This document shows, piece after piece, positions 58,730 through 64,000 of a DNA stretch of 64,000 bases. Where the stretch lies: the IMG/VR virus record IMGVR_UViG_3300042565_001021, positions 62,001 to 126,000 of that record; one strand, written 5' to 3'. Source of the DNA: a virus. The notes under the pieces were generated by a model that worked only from the letters and a program-made list of their open reading frames with translations, searched no databases and had not been told where the DNA came from. The number at the start of each line of letters is the position of its first letter. Position 1 is the stretch's first letter. A program made the position numbers and the translations under genes.

Positions 58730-59907
58730 ATCTAAATCAAATCAGACCACAATTTGTTATCGTGATAGGAGGCGCGGGATCAGGCAAAAATTACTTTATT
58801 TCAAATGATCCTACCTACTCAAAGTTTTTACTCGTTGATGTAGATGCTATAAAAGGCGAGCTCGGTGTTGGCCCAGCTATTTCCGCAATTAAGCCAATGC
58901 TCGAAAAAGCCTTTGCCGAAAAGAAGAACGTAGCTCACCCAACAACTGGCACGAACCTAAAGGCACAGCAGAACAAGTTAGCTCTCGCACAAAGGAACGG
59001 ATACTCAACGACCATAGTATTAGTTGATACTCCAATTGACCAAGCAATAGCGCAAGTGCGGAAACGCTACAGAGAAGGCGGACACGACGTCGCGCTTGAC
59101 AAGATTGTTAGTTCAAACAAGTTAGCCCGAGAGAACTTCGAAGCTCTTAAAGGGTTAGCTGATAACGCAATTGTAACAGGTAACGAGACTAACGAAGCTG
59201 CTCTTCCGTATGCTGACCCGGCAGAGCAGGCCAAATACCAACGGGTGTGGCATGCCGACCGAATTTCGGACCCAGCTGATTTTTCATCCTCTTACTACAA
59301 TAAATCTAATCCGTTTCTGACTCCGGCGCACAGAAAGATTCACGACGACGGATACGAGCTACTAGGGTCGGGGGTAGAAGCAGTAGTTGTTCGCAAACCA
59401 GGTGACAACTCGGTTGTTAAGATATTCGGAACGGAGAAAGCAATTAGAGACTGCGCAGCTATGCAATACCTTTTACTGAGCCGAAAATACTCTAACGTTA
59501 ATCCTTACTTCCCTAAGATAACTTCAGTTCAACAAGTCAAAGCACCTGCAGCAGGTAACATAATGTTCGCTATTCATATGGAACATCTGACAGAGTCAAT
59601 GAGTGCAAACGGGTTTGATATAGAGGTAATTTTTAAAACAATCTTTACAGACCAATACTTAGAGCGATTTACAGGCGTTGCTTCTAAGGGTATCGCAACT
59701 CAATTAGCGTATGCTGTTAGTTCAGCTGTAGACGGGACCATACATCCTACTAAAATAAAAGACCGGAATTTCCTTAATGCTGCTGCGCTAATCAACAAAG
59801 TTTATAGAAAGAGTGACGCCGGAATCGACTTACACAGTGGTAACATTATGATTCGTTACTCTGACGTTGGTCCGCAGTTGGTAATTACCGATCCAGTAAT
59901 TGATTAG
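58726..59907 (+). CDS. P-loop NTPase fused to a kinase-like domain
   Basis: 393 residues. The N-terminal P-loop GGAGSGKNY (17-25) with LLVDVDAIKGEL and IVLVDTPIDQAI resembles zeta-toxin or AAA_33-type small-molecule kinases. The second half repeats the kinase-like fold: GSGVEAVVVRKPG (about 207), VVKIFG, IHMEHL and IDLHSGNIMIRY...ITDPV at the end. It has no tag. It is translated together with the tagged kinase and may be its partner. Confidence 0.65.
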   Translation: MNLNQIRPQFVIVIGGAGSGKNYFISNDPTYSKFLLVDVDAIKGELGVGPAISAIKPMLEKAFAEKKNVAHPTTGTNLKAQQNKLALAQRNGYSTTIVLVDTPIDQAIAQVRKRYREGGHDVALDKIVSSNKLARENFEALKGLADNAIVTGNETNEAALPYADPAEQAKYQRVWHADRISDPADFSSSYYNKSNPFLTPAHRKIHDDGYELLGSGVEAVVVRKPGDNSVVKIFGTEKAIRDCAAMQYLLLSRKYSNVNPYFPKITSVQQVKAPAAGNIMFAIHMEHLTESMSANGFDIEVIFKTIFTDQYLERFTGVASKGIATQLAYAVSSAVDGTIHPTKIKDRNFLNAAALINKVYRKSDAGIDLHSGNIMIRYSDVGPQLVITDPVID

Positions 59908-60131
59908 TGAATGGTGTGTTCGTAGATTTGGTTTGGGTGTTCGATACCAAACACCTTACAAATCTCTTTTACGGATTCCGGAAGTTCCATACAATGTTCA
60001 GGCATAAAGACGGACTTTAAGTTTCCGTCTGCGTCAAGAATGAACCCGTAGTCCTCAGAAGTAATCTCATCATCGTCTATTAGGTCTGCGTCGACTTCTT
60101 CAAACTCTACTGTTGCTGATTTGTTGGACAT
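59904..60131 (-). CDS. Small acidic protein, 75 aa
   Basis: Starts MSNKSATVEFEEVDADLIDD, with YGFILDADGNLKSVFMP, which resembles a small conserved phage family. Convergent with the plus-strand operon, overlapping by four bases. Confidence 0.6.
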   Translation of the reverse strand: MSNKSATVEFEEVDADLIDDDEITSEDYGFILDADGNLKSVFMPEHCMELPESVKEICKVFGIEHPNQIYEHTIH

Positions 60132-60774
60132 TGACTACTCCTTCGATAGTGATGAACCGCTTATAGTACTTTAGGACGTTCTCAAGAAGGTGCCTAACTA
60201 CTATGTGATTTGCTCCGAACGCTTCTACGTAAGACTTGTATAAAGCGGTCTTTACTACATTCTTTCCGGATATCTTCTCCGGACATTCCTTTAAGAAAAT
60301 CTCTGCTGCGATGCTGTATCCGTATGCTTCTATTTCGTCTGTGCTACCTAAATACTCTTGATTCTCGCGCAAGGCTTTGTCTTCTTTAGCACTAACAAAA
60401 AAGGTAGGTCCAAGATCAAAGTCTCTTGCCCTGTACTGCTCTTGGTGTACTAGTTCGTGTCCGATACATTCAACTACGCAAAGAGAAATAGACGGCCAGT
60501 CAATATCTTGGAATCGAATAGTTTTTTGTTTAGGTGAATATGTTACATAGATGCTAACTGATGGCAAACCTGCTTGATCCTCAAACGGATCATACAATCC
60601 GCCTATTACAATATCGTTCTTATCTACTTTGCTATCTCGTTTAGTAAACAAACGAATCTCGTCGGTGCCTACTACTTTGCGCATCTTTTTTGTTAACTCA
60701 GTGACAGCCATCCTGCTCGTCGTTAACGAACCTAATTCCAACATCTTAGCGTAGCTGTCACGAATTGGTATCAC
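60100..60774 (-). CDS. Zinc-metallopeptidase-like protein
   Basis: 224 residues from GTG 60772-60774. VECIGHELVHQEQYRARD (about 108-125) is an HExxH zinc site, and EIEAYGYSIAAE (about 150) supplies a Glu as the third ligand. Similar proteins are seen in large phages. The substrate is unknown. Confidence 0.6.
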   Translation of the reverse strand: MIPIRDSYAKMLELGSLTTSRMAVTELTKKMRKVVGTDEIRLFTKRDSKVDKNDIVIGGLYDPFEDQAGLPSVSIYVTYSPKQKTIRFQDIDWPSISLCVVECIGHELVHQEQYRARDFDLGPTFFVSAKEDKALRENQEYLGSTDEIEAYGYSIAAEIFLKECPEKISGKNVVKTALYKSYVEAFGANHIVVRHLLENVLKYYKRFITIEGVVNVQQISNSRV

Positions 60775-60782
60775 ATAATTAC

Positions 60783-61418
60783 TTATCTCTTTCTGTAAAA
60801 GATGTGGTCGTCAATTTGCGTAACGAAATGAAGTTGCTTACCCCAGGACGGAGAGACGTACGATGCGTGATAATTAGTAGCACCTTCAGTGATATCTACT
60901 ATCATTTCTTTCTTAGAAAGAAGTTCGGTTGCTGCTTTCACGCTTTGCGTCCAGGTAACGCTGTTCTTGTCAATACCTTTTCTGTTATCTTCGCAGAGCC
61001 ACGAGAACTGGCACACAGTCGTCTTCAGACTGTTTACCCCTTCATAAATAACACCACAGACGGTATTTGGGTAACCAGGTGCTTTCGCCCGGTTTAAGAC
61101 TACTTGGCCTACTGCCAGTTTCCCGACATAGCTTTGATTACCTGCCTCGTAGTAAATGTTCTCAGACATACACTTCAAGTCATCTTTCGGAACTTCGATT
61201 ACTTTCGGCTTGTTATCTGAAAACTGCTTTGTTACTGAGTCAATTTTGCTCTGTAACGATACTGATTCTAATAGTCGATTAAACGAGTAGCTAGTGCTTT
61301 GCGTAGTAGTCTCGATATAAGTTTTAATAGTGGCCTGCTTAGCCGACATCGAGAAAAATACAACTAACCAAACGAGTATTGCAAACGACAACTTTCCTTG
61401 GAATATACTTCGTTCCAT
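60783..61418 (-). CDS. SleB-like cell wall hydrolase
   Basis: 211 residues. An N-terminal signal or anchor (FAILVWLVVFFSMSA) is followed by a linker, then MSENIYYEAGNQSYVGKLAV (with the catalytic Glu) and VVLNRAKAPGYPNTVCGVIY, which match the SleB/CwlJ lytic transglycosylase fold that cuts peptidoglycan. GGAG before the ATG. A late promoter with hairpin precedes it, so it is an endolysin candidate with its own export signal. Confidence 0.8.
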   Translation of the reverse strand: MERSIFQGKLSFAILVWLVVFFSMSAKQATIKTYIETTTQSTSYSFNRLLESVSLQSKIDSVTKQFSDNKPKVIEVPKDDLKCMSENIYYEAGNQSYVGKLAVGQVVLNRAKAPGYPNTVCGVIYEGVNSLKTTVCQFSWLCEDNRKGIDKNSVTWTQSVKAATELLSKKEMIVDITEGATNYHASYVSPSWGKQLHFVTQIDDHIFYRKR

Positions 61419-61445
61419 GTTGGGTCTCCTTTTTGCGCTTCGTTT

Positions 61446-61473
61446 CAGGTATTTTAACCTGTTTGTTATTTAC
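61446..61473 (-). promoter_or_regulatory. Late promoter plus hairpin of the hydrolase
   Basis: GTAAATAA (61466-61473, minus strand) is followed after five bases by CAGGT, six bases, ACCTG (61457-61461, 61446-61450). Confidence 0.55.
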
Positions 61474-61537
61474 TTCATACAATCATATATTATAGTAGCA
61501 CATAACTACTAAATTACCTAGTATTTTGGCTAGGTAA

Positions 61538-62485
61538 CTACGACAACAACGGTGGTAAATTCTCTCCGTTTGCACCTCCGTGGCTATAAGGCGGGCCACC
61601 TGTGTAGGTCCACATTGTTTTCGCCCCACCTCTTGGCGCAGTTTTGTAAGATACGTGTACCCAGCCTACTCCGGATGATCCTGACCGTTCGTAAATTACT
61701 TGCGTAAATGGCAATCCGGAATCTACTATCCATTTGAACATTTCGATTGTTCCGTTTACGCTTCCTGCTACTTGTATATCGGCAGCAAGCCCAAGTCCGT
61801 GGTCGGTATTGCCTTTTCCTCCAGACACTGGTCGCCAGCCACTTGTGATCGAAAACTTATGTGCGGTGTATATCGGGTCTAATATCGCTGTGCACAACGA
61901 TGCCCAATTACAACAAATCTGCTTGGCTGTTAAACCGCGTTGAGCTACTGGAATACCTTTACAGTCAGCTAGTTTAAAATACTTACTAACCGGTATCCTT
62001 GTTTCCTGAGCAGTAATAACATCTGGAAACTGTTCGCACCCTACAGGGTCAGGAACAGGAGCAACTGGTGCGCCTGCTTGCGGTTCGGTACTCATCGCCG
62101 GTGATGCTACTTCTTCAGCGGCCGAAGCTTTAACTTGCGCTTCTGGCGTGTTATCGTACACGGTGGCCCCTCCTACTAGGTAAACTCCTGGTTCTACTAC
62201 TGCGAATACTGGAAATGGACTGTCTCCAACAAACACATTAGGTGAACCAGTAGTTGGGTGACCACAAGTTGCTACGTCACCCAATCGACTAGTTGGAATG
62301 CCATTTGTTATGACCACCGGAGATCCAGTAGCCATAACTGGAGATTGATGTTTTCCTTTTCCGTGCGGAGCAACTGGGTCTCCGATGCGAGCCTGCTGGG
62401 CTCCATTAGTGGTAACGTTCGACGATCCAACTAGGATTACACCACCAGCAACATCTATTCCTCTACGCGCAGCTCCTCTTGACAT
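61538..62485 (-). CDS. PAAR-domain protein with an M15 peptidase domain
   Basis: 315 residues. N-terminal PAAR repeats with Gly-rich turns (VAGGVILVGSSNVTTNG; GSPVVITNGIPTSRLGD) and metal-site His/Cys (CGHPTTGSPNVFV) form a spike tip; a linker leads to FSITSGWRPVSGGKGNTDHG (split as FSITSGWRP and KGNTDHGLGLAAD) and GWVHVSYK, the D-Ala-type peptidase M15 zinc site (His, Asp, His). It would sit on the tail tip and open peptidoglycan during injection. Start ATG 62483-62485 or TTG two codons before. Confidence 0.8.
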   Translation of the reverse strand: MSRGAARRGIDVAGGVILVGSSNVTTNGAQQARIGDPVAPHGKGKHQSPVMATGSPVVITNGIPTSRLGDVATCGHPTTGSPNVFVGDSPFPVFAVVEPGVYLVGGATVYDNTPEAQVKASAAEEVASPAMSTEPQAGAPVAPVPDPVGCEQFPDVITAQETRIPVSKYFKLADCKGIPVAQRGLTAKQICCNWASLCTAILDPIYTAHKFSITSGWRPVSGGKGNTDHGLGLAADIQVAGSVNGTIEMFKWIVDSGLPFTQVIYERSGSSGVGWVHVSYKTAPRGGAKTMWTYTGGPPYSHGGANGENLPPLLS

Positions 62486-62487
62486 GA

Positions 62488-63111
62488 TCAAGAGTAATCG
62501 TCGTAACTACTAACAGTCCCGCCGCTACTTACAATGTTTCCAATGTTACTATAATGTGAAGAGTCATATGGGAGAGGAGTAGGATCTGTCATTTCTGCCT
62601 CTACATCTGCTAGCTCTCCGGACTTTCGTAGTGCGTTTATCGTAGCAGCACGATCAAGAGCATAGATGTCACTGTTACTGCTTACTGTAACAATTCCATA
62701 ATCTTCGTTTGACGCTCTGTCTCGTATATCTTGTATATCTTTGCTTATCACTATTTGAGTACCGTGGATCAATGCTACGTTACTATTAAGCGACACAAAA
62801 TCACTGTGGATCAATGCTACGTTACTATTGAGTTGGGCGTCGGATAGTTCTTTAATTTTAGCAGACACTGACGCCGCAGCATTTTGATACGAAATAGCAT
62901 ATTCAAACTCACTACTAATAGAAGAACTAACTTCGCCAACATTGCCAATGTTAGCAAGGTTCCCTGTTACGTTAGCTAAAAACTGAAATTCGGATGAAAA
63001 CGTGTCCGGACCTATAACTGAGAAGGACGACGGGTTTCTGGCTATAGTGAATGTGCCAAACTCTGAAGTTATCGTTGCTATGTTTCCAAACTCGATATTT
63101 ACTAACGGCAT
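62488..63111 (-). CDS. Virion structural protein, Ser/Asn-rich
   Basis: 207 residues. Two 20-base-scale internal repeats (LNSNVALIHSDF; LNSNVALIHGTQ) and beta-rich Ser/Ile segments (ISSEFEYAISYQ). Driven by a perfect late promoter and adjacent to the spike gene, so it is probably a baseplate or fibre component. Confidence 0.6.
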   Translation of the reverse strand: MPLVNIEFGNIATITSEFGTFTIARNPSSFSVIGPDTFSSEFQFLANVTGNLANIGNVGEVSSSISSEFEYAISYQNAAASVSAKIKELSDAQLNSNVALIHSDFVSLNSNVALIHGTQIVISKDIQDIRDRASNEDYGIVTVSSNSDIYALDRAATINALRKSGELADVEAEMTDPTPLPYDSSHYSNIGNIVSSGGTVSSYDDYS

Positions 63112-63133
63112 TAATAGATTCCTCTAGACACTA

Positions 63134-63141
63134 TATTTATA
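63134..63141 (-). promoter_or_regulatory. Perfect T4-type late promoter TATAAATA
   Basis: TATAAATA followed by TAGTG and, 12 bases on, AGAGGAA before the ATG at 63111. The best late promoter in the window. Confidence 0.8.
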
Positions 63142-63451
63142 CGATAATGCCTGGCTTACGAACCGTTTGAATACCAGTTGTCTTCTCACGGTAATGGTCA
63201 GCTAACTGATCAACTGTTTCGCCGTGGAGCATAACATGCTTCTTGTCAAGACGAATGTTTTTTCCTGCCTCAACTGAGAACAAGGCCGGCATTAAAACTA
63301 TTCCGTTCTGTGACGGAACAATAGCTAACGGTGTAGTGATGGTAAAGCTATCCTCGTCGTCGCTAACCACCCTGGCTACAATCTCGTCTCCGTTTAAAAT
63401 TTTAAATGAGACTATCTTCTCTGCTTCATACTTTTGTTTTTCTACTAACAT
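63137..63451 (-). CDS. Sm-like small phage protein, 104 aa
   Basis: KIVSFKILNGDEIVARVVSDD and FTITTPLAIVPSQNGIVL have the strand pattern of Sm/Lsm folds (two Sm-like motifs, residues 12-50). This small family is found next to structural genes in T4-like phages. Overlaps the next upstream gene by seven bases. Confidence 0.6.
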   Translation of the reverse strand: MLVEKQKYEAEKIVSFKILNGDEIVARVVSDDEDSFTITTPLAIVPSQNGIVLMPALFSVEAGKNIRLDKKHVMLHGETVDQLADHYREKTTGIQTVRKPGIIV

Positions 63452-64000
63452 GGTTTTCCTTTATTTGGGTTATACCATAAGCCGGTATATGGCATTAAAA
63501 GTGAATCTTCATTCATTAAGTTCTGCGACGGATAATGATCATGTCTTTCTAGTATCCACATATATCTGTACAAGCTCGGGTCAGATTCATCTTCAGGGTA
63601 CATATCGACCCGAGTGACTGCTGGGTCAATGATACGTTCTGTCTTAGTATCAAACACCATTGGTTTCATGCCTAAGGCGGGCAACGTCTTAGTCCATAAT
63701 ACTCGACCTGCCCAAGATTGTTCGTTGTCACTTTGAATTGATTTAACGAATTTTTCCTTTACGTGCTTGTACAATTTTCCTGCCAGTTGCAATCCTTTAT
63801 ACGGGGAATAAGAAGCTACGTTCTTTGCCTGCCATACTTTACCGTTAATATGGGTAACAAAGGTCGCAATCGCAGCAATCTTCTTTTCGTCGTCAACTAA
63901 GATCAACGTTCTAACATTACCTTGTTCAGCATAGTACAAGATAAACTGTTCAAAGGATCCACGAGGAGAAGAGACAGCAAGACGCTTTTCAGCTTCGCTG
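63445..64000 (-). CDS. Hypothetical protein, 5' end outside the window
   Basis: The frame stays open to the window edge (SEAEKRLAVSSPRGSFEQF precedes the internal TTG at 63939), so the true start lies beyond base 64000. The visible 185 residues have GNAT-like features (LVDDEKKIAAIATFV, then YKGLQLAGKLYKHVKEK) but no clear acetyl-CoA loop. Confidence 0.6.
   Translation of the reverse strand, partial: SEAEKRLAVSSPRGSFEQFILYYAEQGNVRTLILVDDEKKIAAIATFVTHINGKVWQAKNVASYSPYKGLQLAGKLYKHVKEKFVKSIQSDNEQSWAGRVLWTKTLPALGMKPMVFDTKTERIIDPAVTRVDMYPEDESDPSLYRYMWILERHDHYPSQNLMNEDSLLMPYTGLWYNPNKGKPC

Noticed and set aside
1-64000. tRNA genes and CRISPR arrays
   Set aside because: Reading by eye I found no cloverleaf with a TTCGA-type arm and no regularly spaced repeats; a covariance search would be needed to be sure.

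Overview
This window looks like part of the genome of a large, strictly lytic, T4-like contractile-tailed phage of a Gram-negative host. The evidence is: densely packed, mostly overlapping small genes, nearly all on the minus strand; T4-type late promoters (NATAAATA, including one perfect TATAAATA); host sigma70-type early promoters (TTGACA-17-TATAAT); a split T4-type RNA ligase 1; an ATP-dependent DNA ligase; a PAAR/peptidase tail-tip protein; and many proteins whose N-termini resemble the T4 capsid-targeting sequence that the prohead protease removes. I saw no tRNA, rRNA, CRISPR array, integrase or transposase. The host cannot be named from this sequence.

Layout. 1-5.9 kb: small hypothetical genes, RNA ligase split by a GIY-YIG endonuclease cassette, and a ribosomal L7/L12 C-terminal-domain-like protein. 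5.3-8.2 kb: first tandem array of a small paralogous family ending in a conserved (L/A)(K/R)W motif. 8.2-23 kb: accessory early genes with DNA ligase, a calcineurin-like phosphoesterase, a degenerate polynucleotide-kinase-like protein, a papain-like peptidase, zinc-binding and membrane proteins, and one plus-strand secreted Ala/Pro/Lys protein. 23.3-32.0 kb: thirteen consecutive genes apparently under one late promoter, all with an N-terminal capsid-targeting-like tag (two copies atypical), carrying ADP-ribosyltransferase-like, kinase-like, nucleotidyltransferase-like, GNAT and ParB-like domains. 32-33.7 kb: ClpP, a second GIY-YIG cassette and a SprT-like protease. 33.7-37.7 kb: small early genes and a structural protein with an internal duplication. 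37.8-42.8 kb: second and larger (K/R)W array, interrupted by an AAA+ ATPase. 42.7-52.5 kb: TOPRIM primase-like protein, two more GIY-YIG cassettes, tail-fibre-like protein, HD hydrolase, exonuclease, ClpS, bS21, and a large membrane coiled-coil protein. 52.6-55.6 kb: small early genes. 55.6-55.85 kb: divergent promoter region with repeated motifs. 55.85-59.9 kb: plus-strand block with two coupled kinase-like genes. 59.9-64 kb: metalloprotease, SleB-like hydrolase, PAAR/M15 protein and other virion genes.

How it may work together. Early genes are served by a family of near-identical dispersed sigma70 promoter/leader modules, several of which place the ATG at or within a few bases of the predicted transcription start. 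Late genes use T4-type promoters, often followed at once by a short inverted repeat that frames or precedes the Shine-Dalgarno sequence. The phage also carries parts that could remodel host proteolysis (ClpP, ClpS) and translation (bS21, L7/L12-like). The most striking systems are the late operon of putatively capsid-packaged, injected effectors and the multi-copy (K/R)W mini-protein arrays.
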